Below, in pieces: positions 40,708 through 51,600 of a stretch of 64,000 bases of DNA. A program made the translations under genes and the position numbers. This DNA is from Corythucha ciliata. Taxonomy: Eukaryota; Arthropoda; Insecta; Hemiptera; Tingidae. The notes below the pieces were generated by a model. The model saw only the letters and a list, made by a program, of their open reading frames with translations. It ran no database searches and was not told the origin of the DNA. Each line of letters begins with the position of its first letter. Positions within the stretch are counted from its first letter, which is position 1. Location of the stretch: assembly GCA_038030265.1 (NCBI GenBank), contig CM075941.1:1612001-1676000 (forward strand), written 5' to 3'.

Positions 40708-43491
40708 ATGCAGAGAAAACGCTTATCTGGGGCCGAGTACAGGAGAAGGGCCGAAGTAAGAAACAAAAAAGCGAAGTACGGCGCCGCCGCGTTGGCTAAT
40801 TGGCTGAAAACTAGCTCAACTCATGAAGAAGTGTCACCGCCCGGTGTTGACCATTCGTCTGAAGTTGTTGAAGACTTACCTCGAGAAGATATGCCGAGAT
40901 TCGACGCCTGTGTCCACGAAAATCAACCATCATCTACTACAAAAACTGACTCAACTCATGAAGCAATCCAAGCTTTCGATGCTTCACCTCTTAATGTTGG
41001 CTTAAAACTTCAAGTTCAAGGCTCGCCGCTAAAACTATTGCCGAGAGCCAATGCCAGCAGTAAGCATGAAAATACTCCAATATACGGATCCCCAGCCCTT
41101 GAAATATCCCAAAACAGTGACGGCTCAACGCAAAATACTTCATATCTCAGACCACAGTCATTCTGTCCCTGCGAGGATCCAATTCCTACGACAACCAGCA
41201 AAGACTTGGAGAATGAAAATGTCCATCCGCTCCAGCAAATTACAAACTGCGATCCAGCTGACCCGTCAACCTGGCCACCTTTTGCAGAAATGAACGATCG
41301 AGTGCGATGTTACCTTAGTAGTGAATCTGCAAAGCTGATAAATACGCTTCCAATTTCTGTCAATTTTGAGGAAACATTGAGAGGCAACCGACACCTCACG
41401 CCGACAGTATGGTACGTGGAAATGGCCAACAAAGAAAAAGTAAAGAGAACGTGGTTGTTTTATTCCAAGCAAAAAAAACCCTTTATTGCGTACCTTGCAA
41501 ATTATTCTCAGGATCAAAACAACAAAACGTTTCCCGAAATGCATTAAGTTCGACTGATGGTCTCTCCAACTGGAAAAAGGTGCACGAAAAGGTAGGGGTT
41601 CACGAAAAATCAGTGACTCATAGGGGAAACGTGGTTAAGTGGAAGTCACTGATCAGTAGTATGAAGGAGGAAGCTGGAATTTGCCGCCAGCTTGAAAGTG
41701 CAATAAATCGCGAGAAACAAAAGTGGAGAGAAATTTTGAAAGCCGTAATCGATGCCGTAAACGAATGGCCTCGCCCTTCGTGGAACAAGAGAGACGGTGG
41801 AAGAGGATTCTTCCTGCACCTCCGAGGGTCGTGGAAATTTCTTAAATCTAATGACATTGCTCTCAAAACATAACAGCACTTTAAAAGCTTTGTTTGAAGA
41901 TCTTGAAAAAGGCCGGGTTTGTTACCTATCAAAGACGATCCAAAATGAAATTATTGGGATTCTAGGCAGAACCGTGCGTAAAAATATTTTGGATGCTGTT
42001 CGACAGGCCAAATATTTCTCGATAATGTTCGATTGCACTCCAGATTCATCGCACACCGAGCAAATGAGTGAAGTCATTCGTTACGTCACAAAAAACGGAA
42101 ATGGTCGTTATGAAATCAGAGAAAGTTTCATAGATTTCATCGAGATAGACGATAAAACGGGAGCTTCTTTGGCACGCATAATAAAAGAGAAAACGGAAAA
42201 AGATGGGCTGGATCTGACGAACTGTCGTGGACAGTCTTATGATAATGGAGCAAACATGGCAGGTAGTTGCAGTGGGGTTCAGGCAAGAATTTTAGAAATA
42301 GCTCCTTTGGCTACTTTTGTTCCCTGTACTGCCCACTCCCTAAATCTTGTAGGCCTTCGTGCAGCATCCGTGTCACCAGAAGCGTCAAATGTCTTTGGAG
42401 TTGTGCAAAGGCTATTCAATTTCTTCGTTTCTTCGACTCATCGATGGAGCGTGATGAAAAATCATACTAAGACCAACCTCATGGGTACAAGTCAGACAAG
42501 ATGGTCTGCGAAGTCCGAAGCCGTGCAAGCTCTGATTAAAAATATTCCTGGAGTGGTTCAAGCTCTAAGAGAACTTACTGAGGACACCGAATCTCCTGAA
42601 ACAAAATCTGAAGCTAACAGTCTTCTTCAATCCATCCTCGACTTCCGATTTCTTGCGTACTTATTATCTTGGGCTAAAATATTAAAAGAAATCAACAGAG
42701 TGAATAAAGAAATCCAGAAAGATGATGTAATCTTGTCTCGGTCACTCGATATGCTGAATGGATTGATGAATACAATGAAAAGGTTCAGAAACGAACACGA
42801 TTATTGGCTGAAGGAGGCTGAAGAAATGGCTGAAATTCTTGAGATTGAGCCCATCATGACATCCCGTCGAGTGTCGAAAAAAAAACTCATGAGTGGAGAA
42901 AAACATGAAGATGAAGCCAGACAATTTTCGTCCACAGAAAGATTCGGCCACTCTTTGAAGGAGATCCTGGATGTCACCACGACTGAGATCAATAATCGAA
43001 TGACCAGAATCCACTCTCTTAATGAAACGTTTTCCTTTTTGCACGGAAAGGTTTTCACCGAGATATCAGATAAAGATTTGAAACAACGAGCAACCGATTT
43101 CAAAATAAAATTTTTGGGAGACGTAGACGAAGATTTTGCGGAAGAATTATTAGTCTTTCGAGACCAAATGAAAAGTGCGTCAGAAAACATATCTTCCATG
43201 AATGCTTTGGACCTTTTAAATTTAATTGAAAAAAGAGATCTTGTCGACGTATTTCCAAACGTTTGTGTCGCCCTCAGAATATACCTCACCCTGCCAACGA
43301 CGTCTGCCGGGTGTGAAAGGAGCTTCAGCAAGTTGAAAATCATAAAAAATTATTTAAGGTCCAGCATTTCGCAAGAAAGATTAACGGACTTGGCCATTCT
43401 TTCTATCGAAAGTGGCGTGGCAAACTCCCTTAATTACGAAGAAGCCATCGACACGTTTGCGGCGAAAAAAGCCAGAAAAGTTTATTTGTGA
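40708..43491 (+). pseudogene. hAT transposase (ZMYM1-like), two frameshifts
   Basis: hAT transposases cut and paste the element through an RNase H-like DDE core. The first frame begins with ATG 40708 (MQRKRLSGAEYRRRA) and includes a TTF-type zinc finger region (VWYVEMANKEKVKRTWLFYS). The frame slips at an A8 run near 41470 to CVPCKLFSG, and again near 41760 to LALRGTRETVEED. The last segment runs to 43491 with FDCTPDSSHTEQM (first Asp), GQSYDNGANMAG (second Asp), CTAHSLNLVG and the C-terminal dimerisation block PTTSAGCERSFSKLK. The total of about 925 codons is normal for the family. The frameshifts may be real or assembly errors, the A8 run being suspect. Confidence 0.9.
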
Positions 43492-44010
43492 TTTCATGTT
43501 CAACTGTTTTATACGTTTTTCCTCAAAATAAAGTGACATTATTTGTGGTTTGTTATTTACTCAGTTCATCAATTCTTCACTAAAAATTCAAATTACACTG
43601 GAAGTCTGAACAAAAAAGTGAGAGAATCAGCCCCCCCCCCCCAACCCAAGGGCGGCAAATTTCAATTGTGCCCCCCTTAAAAATATATCTAGATCCGGCA
43701 CTGCAAAATGGACATCTTCCCCACTTCGAGCTCCACATTTTGGAGGCTTGTGGGAGGCAGGCGTCAAGTCGGTGAAAAGCCTCATGCAGAAGTCGGCTGG
43801 AGACACTGCATCAACCTTCGAAGAATTAGGAACTCTATTTGCAAAAATCGATCGAAGCCATCCTAAACTCCCGACCACTTTGTCCGCTTTCCTCTGACCC
43901 TACCGAAAACGATTACCTTACACCAGGTCATTTCTTAGTGGCAGGACAGTGGAGGTTTCGCCCACTGTCATCACGAACTCCCACAATACCATGACAACGT
44001 CCGTCCTAGG

Positions 44011-44633
44011 GCTGGAGCTCATCTCTCTCTAGGCTGAAGGAGCAACCCCTCCCAACCCGCCAAAACTGAATCTACTGAAGATTGGAGCACATCTTCCAAT
44101 CTTGTGAAATTGTTTTTTGAAGGTAACAGCGCGATTTTTTTTTTTCATCGAAAGTCATGAAATTGCTCTTTCGAGTCGAACGAGCCCCACGAATTTTTGA
44201 AGGGCCAACTCTGCGAAATTGCATTTTGAAAGGGCCAGTCTGTTTTTTTTTTTTTATTTTATATTTTTATAAAGATCCAAATCTATCTTTAAAATGAGCC
44301 AGTAGGTACTCTGGAAATTTCACAATTGGAGAAAAAGGCGTATTCCCGTGAAATTTACTCGTTTTAATGGATGCAGTTCTGCGAAATTGGTTTCTGGGAC
44401 GACAAATTCACGAAATTCCGTCTCAGAAAGAACCAAACAGGCGAATTCCTTTTTTAAAGACACCTCAAACGCAAAATGTGGTTACTGAATTAGCCGAAAC
44501 CGCGGAATTGGGTTCTGTGAGCGTCAAATCCGTGATATTTTCACATTGAAAGTGTCTAACCAACGGAATTGCATTATTGAATGAGTCAACCCGGTGCGAT
44601 CGGTTTTTTTAGTGAGGAAAATCTGCTGTTCTG
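44011..44633 (+). repeat. Variant D repeat units
   Basis: Units like GCGAAATTGCATTTTGAAAG with GCCAACTCT-type spacers, related to 30390-30720, and the shared phrase GAGTCAACCCGGTGC. It is the left flank of the CACTG-bounded unit. Confidence 0.6.
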
Positions 44634-44877
44634 CACTGAAAAAAAAGTATAGTTAAATTCAACCAGAATCTGGTTACTTCAGTAAGAAAATCGGGCTAAA
44701 ATAAAGATTCCTGTACTTATAGTCACTCTTACGAAAATGCGTATACGTTTTTTGTTGAACGAATATAGTAAGGTTGCCCATATTGATTGTTTCAATCAAC
44801 CTTCACTGAGATAGTAAAATTAACTATGCAGTCTTTTAGTTAACTCTACTACATAATTGTCGAGTTATGATACCTGT

Positions 44878-45345
44878 AAAGCGAGGTGCTTTGAACCAAA
44901 CATGATAGTAAGCTTGGCGAAACAATCAGTCCGACCAACTACCACTTCTTGGGTAATACAGTAGATTCAGTTCACCAGATGGTTGTTCTACCCCAAGATT
45001 TCCAGTTACAACAAACTGCTGCGAAGCACTTTTAACCAAACGTGATAGAAAGCGGGCCGAAACAAATAGTCCAATTAACTATCACTCATTTGGTAATACA
45101 GTAGATTCAACTTTGCAGGCGGTTCATCCATCCCGAGTTTTTCAGTTCCAATTACCTTGTGTGATGTACTTTCAACCAAATGTGATGGTAAACGAGCCGA
45201 AACAAATAGTCCAACCAACTATCACTTGTCTGGTACTATAATAGATTTAACTTTGCAGATGGTTTATCCAACCCGTGTTTTTCAGTTCCAATTCCTTCGT
45301 GTGAAGTACTTACACCCAAACGTGTAGGTAACGTGGGATTGCGAC
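44878..45345 (+). repeat. Subterminal tandem repeat, period ~141 bp
   Basis: The phrase AACCAAACGTGATAG and variants occur at about 44896, 45031, 45174 and 45315, with GAAACAAATAGTCCAA and TGGTAATACAGTAGATTCA following. Just over three copies, diverged. The position near the end of the unit suggests subterminal transposase-binding repeats (inference). Confidence 0.75.
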
Positions 45346-45448
45346 GTATGTCTTCAGCTTCACTAAAGGAGATCACTAAAATGAGAAAATTAAAAACGAT
45401 TGACACAAATATCTTGAAATCTAAATATATATTTTTATTTCACTTGTT

Positions 45449-45785
45449 TTAGTCTACATGGGGTCTCATGTTATTGCCTCGGGGAGTGATATTCAAGGTA
45501 TTGGGAATGGGGCTTGGAAAATCATTTAGGTTGAACAACTCAATTCTCTCAGTTTCACTGACCTCGTAGGAGCCTACATGACAATCTAAACCAAGAGTTA
45601 GAAATACCTCGCAGGAAAATAATATTAACTCCAAGTCCGACGGGACGTCGGTCGTCTTTCAGGAAGTGGTCGATTATTAAGTGACACAACCTCTTTCTGG
45701 CCTGATGATCCAGTAGCCCAGCCCCCGAAAATGCGTCGAAAAGATGTCGACCCGAATGAGTCTCCTCGAGTATTCGTCGGAGCTC
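45449..45785 (-). CDS. SAM-type gene, downstream exon
   Basis: Minus strand, after acceptor TCCGTAG (exon begins at 45785). It reads ELRRILEETHSGRHLFDAF, then LLDHQARKRLCHLIIDHFLK, an all-helical module found again at about 17020 (EILEKNSRGKFL, then VVEHLI). The phase is 0, matching the preceding exon. The 3' boundary is uncertain: a donor-like GAG/GTATTT lies at about 45612, and two open frames continue to 45449. The function is unknown; similar C-terminal modules accompany SAM domains in SAMD3-like proteins (my inference). Confidence 0.5.
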
Positions 45786-45848
45786 CTACGGACATAGTAA
45801 AATTGGTTACTAATTATATCAAAATTACTACGGATAAGCATCACTTAC

Positions 45849-45971
45849 GTTTCCGCTATCTACAGAAGATTCTATGGACGCGGTACTTCCGCTGCTTGTC
45901 GATTGACTAATGTTATCCACAATATCGTTGCAGGCCTCACGAGAGGGGGATAACTCACCGTTGAAAGGATC
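45849..45971 (-). CDS. SAM-type gene, Ser-rich middle exon
   Basis: 123 bp exon between acceptor CATACAG and donor GTAAGTG, 41 codons, phase 0 on both sides, reading DPFNGELSPSREACNDIV and a Ser/Thr-rich end (QSTSSGSTASIESSVDSGN). The clean splice sites and matching phase with the next exon support a real gene structure. Confidence 0.6.
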
Positions 45972-46117
45972 CTGTATGCATCATACGTGCAATGATTATT
46001 GTTTTGAATTCAAATTATCTTACTATAGTAACACAATGTCACAGTCAAATGTGATAAAAAAGTACGACATTATGGCCAAGATTTAAAACCATTTCCTTCC
46101 ATAGACCCTAACTTATA

Positions 46118-47237
46118 CAGGGTGGCCCATGTTGGGTGGTACACGCATTTTTGGGTTAAAGTACACCAAACATGGAGTAAAACACTTTTTTGTTAATGGC
46201 CTATCATGATTTGCTTTTGAGTTATAATTTTTTTCAAATATTTTTTCCGAGAAAGAGCAGTTTTATCCAAAAACCAGCTTTTTCCTGAAATGCACTTTTC
46301 TGAAAATGTGGTGGCAGTTTTGAAATCTACGGAAAGTTTTTCACGGGGAAAGAGAAATGTCAATCTTCAAAGTTGTCAAAGCCTATCCAAGAAACGTGGT
46401 GATTTTGTCTCACTAATGCGAAAAATTGAGAATTTTTCGGCTGAAAAAGAATTGTACCGTGTTTCCACAAATAGCTCTGCAGATTGCCAAACCTCACGGT
46501 AATTTCTCCATTTACTTAGCTTCCTGACGGTTTACACACGATTTGAATTACCCTACTCCTTCCATGGGAAACGCTGGGACGTCACGAAACAAATCATGGC
46601 CCAGGATTCATTTTTGGGCTTAAAACGAGTAAGTGATGGGTACATATTAAAAAGCACAGGATTCATGAAATATTTGGTCTACTAAAGATTTTCTTGACTC
46701 ACACAGCCGTCTGTCGTCCTCAGAAAATTCATTACTCATGAGGATCAACTTTTTAGCCCCCCCCCCCTCCTAAACTTTGTCCAAAAATGAACAATATGTG
46801 CCATGATTTTTTTCGTTTTGTCTCAACATTTCCCACGGAAGAAGTAGGATAATTTAAATTGCTATACACTGTTAGAAAGCTGAGAAAATGGAGAAGTTTT
46901 TGTGACGTTTGACAATCCACAGAGATGTTTGTGGAAACTCAGTATTGATAATTTCAAGGAGTCTTCGACAACTTTGAAGATTGATATTCCCCTTTTCCCG
47001 TGGAACACTTTTTGTTGATTTCAAAACTGCCATCACTTTTTCAAGAAAGTGCATTTCAAGCTGGGGAACAGCCGGTTTTTGGATACAACTTTGCTCTCTC
47101 GGGGAAAAGCTCTTAAAAAGTCGCAACTCGAAAGCAAAGCATTATAGGTCACTAGCCAAAAAATAATTTTTTACTTCATTTTTGGTGTACTTTCTCCCAA
47201 AATGTTTTGTACCACCCAAACTGGACCATGCACCCCC
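46118..47237. mobile_element. 1.1 kb palindrome (CAGGGTG family)
   Basis: The left end CAGGGTGGCCCATGTTGGGT, preceded by TA (46116-46117), pairs with TTGTACCACCCAAACTGGAC and CCATGCACCCC at the right, where the terminal CTG is mutated. Inner pair: AATCTTCAAAGTTGTC (about 46362) with GACAACTTTGAAGATT (about 46967). The central 200 bp does not pair. More decayed than the other two palindromes. Confidence 0.75.
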
Positions 47238-47238
47238 T

Positions 47239-47374
47239 ATAGCGTTTTCCATTTGCACAAACATCTGCCCCAGAGCAATCTCTACCCATCCTCTCTTTAA
47301 TTATACGCTAACGGAGAAGACTAGTTGGAATGAACGACCCCGTTGCAGAATTTTATACCAATAGATAACGCTAT
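47239..47374. mobile_element. MITE, TAGCGTTTTCCATTTGC family
   Basis: The left end ATAGCGTTTTCCATTTGCAC and the right end GATAACGCTAT. Members also at 55217-56485 (interrupted) and 62263-62334. It starts immediately at the end of the palindrome. Confidence 0.55.
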
Positions 47375-47599
47375 GTACTACTCTGAATCAGTTGATCTGT
47401 TGAAATGTACCACCAGCTGTGACACGTTTTAAGGAGACCTCAATGTTGAAGCTTGCCCCTGGTAGTGCGATTTTCTGTCCATCTGATCTGGAGAATGAAA
47501 CGTGCAATGAGTATACGTGTGGCTGCGAATATTCGATTCAGCCCACGAAAAGCGATATTCTGAAGGCTTGATTGAAAGAATGTGCGACTTCTGGAATCT

Positions 47600-49460
47600 G
47601 GAGGTAACTTTGCAGCTAAAATTGAGAAAACACGCTGGCTCACGGTGTATAGGGGCCATTTTCTGGGTTAAATGTAGAAAAAACGCTAATGCGCTGTTCT
47701 TGGGCCAAGCCCGCGGCTAAAATTGAGAAAAAACGCCAATTCAAGGATACCAAACTGGTGAAAAAAACTCTCAAGCTTGAGGGGAAAAAAACATAATTTG
47801 GGGATAAAATTGAGAAAAATAGCAAATTTCCCACTGCTGACGTGACGTGGCAAAAACTTTTGGAAAAAGCGCAAATATGTGTGGCCATAACTGCGAAAAA
47901 GTGCTGATTCGTGGTCTTACGATGCAGTTTCCAGACCAAAATTAAGAAATAATATCTGATTCGCAGTGTGATAGAGGCCATTCAACAGCTAAAATGTAGA
48001 AATCGTCGCAAAAATGTCGTTTTTGGGCCAAGGCCACAGCTAAGATTGAGAAAACACGCTACTAATTCAATGCAGTACAAGTCGCAAGTGGTAATATTGA
48101 CAAAAACAACTCTAATTCAGGTTAAAATTGGGCAAAAGTGGCAAATTCACAACAGAAATTGCGAACAATCGCGGATAAAGTTGAGGTAACACATCAATTC
48201 GCGGATATACAAAGATAATCACTAATTCGCAGCTAAAATTGTGAAAACGCAAATCCGTAGCTTCTGAAGGCTTCGAGGCTGAAACTGAAAAACAGCGCTA
48301 ATCCATAGCAGAAATAAGAGAAAAAAATGCCCATGCAGGGCTAAAATCTAGACAACAATGCAACAAAAATTGAAAACAAAAAAAATTAATTTAAAAAAAA
48401 ACAACAATACATAATAATTAGTGCGCCTACAATTAAGAAAAACGCTCATTTTAGGCTCAGTGCTAATTCGCTAATTGTAAAAAAAGCAGCAAATATTCAA
48501 AAAATCACTAATTAGCGCGGCATAATAAAAAACGGAAAACTGCTAATTAATTGCTGAAAATGTAAACAAAATGGATATTTTGCAGCTAAAATTGAAAATA
48601 AGCGCTAATTCGGGGCTAAAATTTAAAAAAAAATCACTAATTCGCGGAAAAGTGTTAAACTTTCTAATTTAAATACACGTCTTGGCGCTTTCTTAAAGCT
48701 CCTTTGTGGCTAAAATTGAGAAAAACGGCAAACTATAGTCAAAAGCAAAGCAAAATTGCCAATGCGATGCTAAAATGTAAATAAAGAGCAATGCTAATTT
48801 GTGATCAGTAAGCAATTAACTGCAAAAATTACAAATCAGCTGTATTTTGCTTATAAAGCCTAAAATTAGCGCTTTTTCTCAATTTCACTCTCAAAGTTGC
48901 CTTCAGATGCCGCGAGTTGGCTTATTTTCAATTTTTGATGCAAATTGAAATTTTTCACAATTTTCCTGAATTTTACTCGCGAATAATCGCTTTTTTAAAA
49001 AAATTTTACCAGCGTTGTAGCGTTTCAAACACGTGAATTAGCGAATTTTCTCAATTTTAGCCACGAATTGGCGTTTTTCGTATTTTTAGCTGCAAATTGG
49101 CTATTTTTCCCATTTTTAACCACAAATTAGCATTTTTTTCACATTTTAGCACGGCGTTAGCAATTTTTTGTTACTTTCAGCTGTAGATCAGCGTTTCTTC
49201 TCAATTCGAGCATCAGCGGTGTTTTTTTAACTTTATAGCCCGATGAATTTGCAGTTTTTCTCAATTTTAGCCACACAGTTGCCTTTAGAAGGCACGAAGG
49301 CGAGTATTCAAGTTGGAAATGTTACCACAATATTGTCCGCGAATTGGTGACTTTCCTCAAGTTTAACCGTGAACTGGCACTTTTTTCTCAATTTTAGCAG
49401 GGCATTAGCGCTTCTAGCCCGTGAACTCGCGAATTTTCTCATTTCTAGCTACGAATTGGC
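47600..49460. repeat. Minisatellite A inside the CACTG unit
   Basis: Forward units (GCTAAAATTGAGAAAA) to about 48850, then the reverse complement (CTCAATTTTAGCCACGAATT) to 49460, so the array flips orientation near 48850. Frames such as 47640-47981 are by-products. Confidence 0.75.
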
Positions 49461-49745
49461 GGTAATTTAGTTGTAGTTCACAGTAAAAAAGTGTCACTGA
49501 CCAACATTTTTGATACGTGAACTTCCTGATTGTAGAAAACCTTTGTTGTAGTTTGTTGTCAAACGACAACAACAAATCACATGGAGTACCGAACTCAATG
49601 TTTCTCTGACACACCACCAGATATCGTATCCCTTAGCTACAATCGCCAATAGTATTTTTTGACATTTTTCAAGAGGTCATACTGGTCCAGTTAATATAGT
49701 GAGAAGAATGAGTGATTTTTCGTTTCCTTCGAAATCTTAAAAATT

Positions 49746-49884
49746 CAGGGGCCTTATTCACTAACTTTTTTCAACATTGCTTTTTTTAAAAATCATATTT
49801 TTCCGTTCAGTTTTCTTAATTTCATCTATGAGATTTTAATGTTTCTACCAAGCAATGTTTCAATCTCGTTACAGAATAAGGCCC
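49746..49884. mobile_element. MITE, CAGGGGCCTTATTCACTAAC family
   Basis: The left end CAGGGGCCTTATTCACTAAC and the right end TACAGAATAAGGCCC are inverted, with an inner CAACATTGC / GCAATGTTT pair. Third member of the family at 13.7 and 16.7 kb. Confidence 0.65.
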
Positions 49885-49985
49885 AACAAATCAATATGCT
49901 TTCGTAGCTCAAACAAATATATATGAACCGATGGGTCAAAAATGATAGGCGTGCAATTACCGGTGTGTCACATGAATGCACTTAC

Positions 49986-50052
49986 CACGAAACGTGTCAA
50001 TGTAAGAAGGTAGTCCCGACGCCTCCAGAATTTCTCTAACATCTGTATCCAT
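49986..50052 (-). CDS. SAM-type gene, first coding exon
   Basis: ATG at 50052, coding for MDTDVREILEASGLPSYIDT, then FR, followed by donor G/GTAAGTGC (phase 1). The helix pattern (VREILEASGLPSYIDTF) is typical of the first helices of a SAM domain. The exon(s) with the rest of the SAM domain, expected between here and 45971, were not found: the intervening sequence is filled with minisatellite, MITEs and a palindrome. The phase 1 end cannot join directly to the phase 0 exon at 45971, so at least one exon is missing or lost. Confidence 0.5.
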
Positions 50053-50663
50053 ATTGCACAAGCCACAAGCACAAACAAATTCGGATTATCGATGCTAACA
50101 CTCGTCGTCGTGTTGTATTTCTTTTACTATACTGAAGAACCAGTGGGCTCGCAGTATCAAATTCCTAGACCTCCTCTCCACATGAACTGCCCTTAGCTAG
50201 GGTCTAGATGAATCTACCATCTCGTTTAGTTAAAAACTACAAGTTCAGCAGTATTCAACAATTCTGTATAATGGCTTCGCCAACCAAGCGTATTTCACAC
50301 AACTAACTTGAGTTACTTTTACCATCTGTATCGTTGAGGTTATTTTTTTGGTAAACGTTAACTGTTTTTATATTAACGAACACCTATCTGTAAAGTTAAA
50401 GGTAAAATACTTTCAGCTAAAGAACCAGAACTGTTTAGTTCTCAAAGCCAGTTCATTTTTACAGCTAACTTACCATCTCTAAATAGTGAACCTAACGATA
50501 ATCTGACTGAACTCACTGGCGTGGTTTCTACTATAATTGTATAGCTATTTTGCTTAAAGCTATTTGTTGAAGGAACACATTTTTTGACATTTATAATGAT
50601 AATTAGGTTGTAGAAACTAAATAACTTTCAACCATCGTATGGTTAACGAAATTTCTTTCAGTG

Positions 50664-51180
50664 TGCGCGCAACGGAGCTATAATACACAAAATTTAGAAT
50701 TTGATGTAATTTGCGAGAGGGGGGGGGGATCATGAGTTCACGGCTAAGCCCATCTAAACATTTTACCCTAAATCCGCCCCTACTTTGTGTGTCATGACAC
50801 CCTGTTTTCCTTTGTTTTGCAAAATTTAGAAACCACCCTCACTCCCTGCCAATTCATACCACGAAGCTTTCGGAATTTTTCCGACATTTTGGTGAAACAT
50901 ATAATCTTTTCGTAACGTTCCCTCAGGAAGAGTAGGTATAATGGAAAACAAGTAATTAACAACTAAATATTATGTGAGCAAAGCCGAATACTGGTTACAT
51001 TACCGCGGCCCGACCTGCACCACGCCACGGACCTGCAAAACGGAGTTGTGGACAGGGCTCTAGAGGGATGACAAAAATGAGGCCTGAAGTTTCCTCTTTG
51101 TTGGAATACCGAATCTGGGGATTCAAGATTAGAGGAAAACTAAATCCCTGATTTCAACAAAATACGGATGTTATACCTAT
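50664..51180. other. No gene; G run and repeat flank
   Basis: 50664-50780 continues the flank shared with 30680-30780 (GAGAGGGGGGGG, GGCTAAGCCCATCTAAACAT). The rest has no recognisable feature. Confidence 0.45.
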
Positions 51181-51181
51181 T

Positions 51182-51300
51182 TTGTTTTCCACCTCTGCCG
51201 TGAACTGCGAAAGACTATTCATGAACTTCAGTGTTCCAACAAACGAGAAGAAAATACTTCACAGTCAAGTAATGGAAATATCTACTATATTTTACTATAA
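51182..51300 (+). pseudogene. Possible hAT dimerisation-domain fragment
   Basis: A plus-strand frame reads LFSTSAVNCERLFMNFSVPT, then NEKKILHSQVMEI. The SAVNCERLF block resembles the ERhFS signature at the C-terminus of hAT transposases. No other part of the transposase is visible. Confidence 0.35.
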
Positions 51301-51411
51301 TTTTCAATCACTTACCTTCTGCGGAGAAGTCAAAATAGTTGTGATGTGGTGACGCGGTGTGGCTTAATGGGGGGTCGTTCGGACGACCCGAAGATGAGGG
51401 TTGAAGATGCA

Positions 51412-51428
51412 AGAATTTAACGGTCGCC
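51412..51428 (-). promoter_or_regulatory. Primer-binding-site-like sequence
   Basis: TGGCGACCGTTAAATTC on the minus strand, directly after an LTR-like CA end. Its opening TGGCGACCGT matches primer-binding sites of several Gypsy elements. Confidence 0.45.
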
Positions 51429-51600
51429 ACCTGTTGTTTGCTTTGGGTAACAGGCCCCAATATATTCTCAATATAATACAACTGATTACAATTTGTTGGT
51501 GCGGAAGAAATAATAACAATGCGTTCCTTCAGTGATTTCCGGTCGTTCCGGTGCGTAGACTTCGCGACTGTCGGTCTGGTAGCGTCCCTTCGCGCTGTTG

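Larger units (their letters stand above)
37974..43703 (+). mobile_element. hAT transposon with exact 8 bp target duplication
   Basis: 5730 bp, bounded by CAAAATGG at 37966-37973 and 43704-43711. Terminal inverted repeats CAGGGCCGGATCTAG and CTAGATCCGGCACTG differ at one base. It carries one transposase gene with a ~2.3 kb first intron, into which a 1.67 kb palindromic element is inserted. There is a poly-T run at 38053-38077 and G/C runs just inside both ends. The target is a BEL integrase. Confidence 0.95.
37556..44010 (+). pseudogene. BEL/Pao integrase, split by hAT
   Basis: Plus-strand integrase of a BEL/Pao LTR element. Left half (to 37973): LNPVMSDLPTFRV, VGIDFAEPF (first catalytic Asp) and VYSDNGSNFVGA (second Asp). 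The hAT occupies 37974-43703. The right half resumes at 43704 with APHFGGLWEAGVKSVK (catalytic Glu), [12 protein letters not shown] and, after a frameshift near 43850, [13 protein letters not shown]. Joining on paper would restore the D-D-E order, but other frame breaks show the element was already decaying or has decayed since. No LTR recognised. Confidence 0.88.
44634..50663 (-). mobile_element. ~6 kb CACTG-bounded unit carrying a SAM-type gene
   Basis: The left end is CACTGAAAAAAAAGTATAGT and the right end TTTCGTTAAC-region...TTTCAGTG (complement CACTGAAAGAAATTTCG), with TG on both outer sides. The sequence around it (44500-44633 and 50664-50780) aligns with a continuous stretch near 30590-30780, so the flanks look like a split repeat and the unit like an insertion. 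CACTG termini, a 2-3 bp duplication and subterminal repeats recall the CACTA/CMC group (inference). No transposase is seen. It has captured, or been invaded by, a palindrome, MITEs and a minisatellite. Confidence 0.55.

Noticed and set aside
41618..43343. Minus-strand frames at 41618-41932 and 42742-43343
   Set aside because: Antisense shadows of the hAT transposase.
44011..44633. Host exon in the 44 kb frame (44367-44549)
   Set aside because: Made of the variant D repeat units that also occur at 30.4-30.7 kb.
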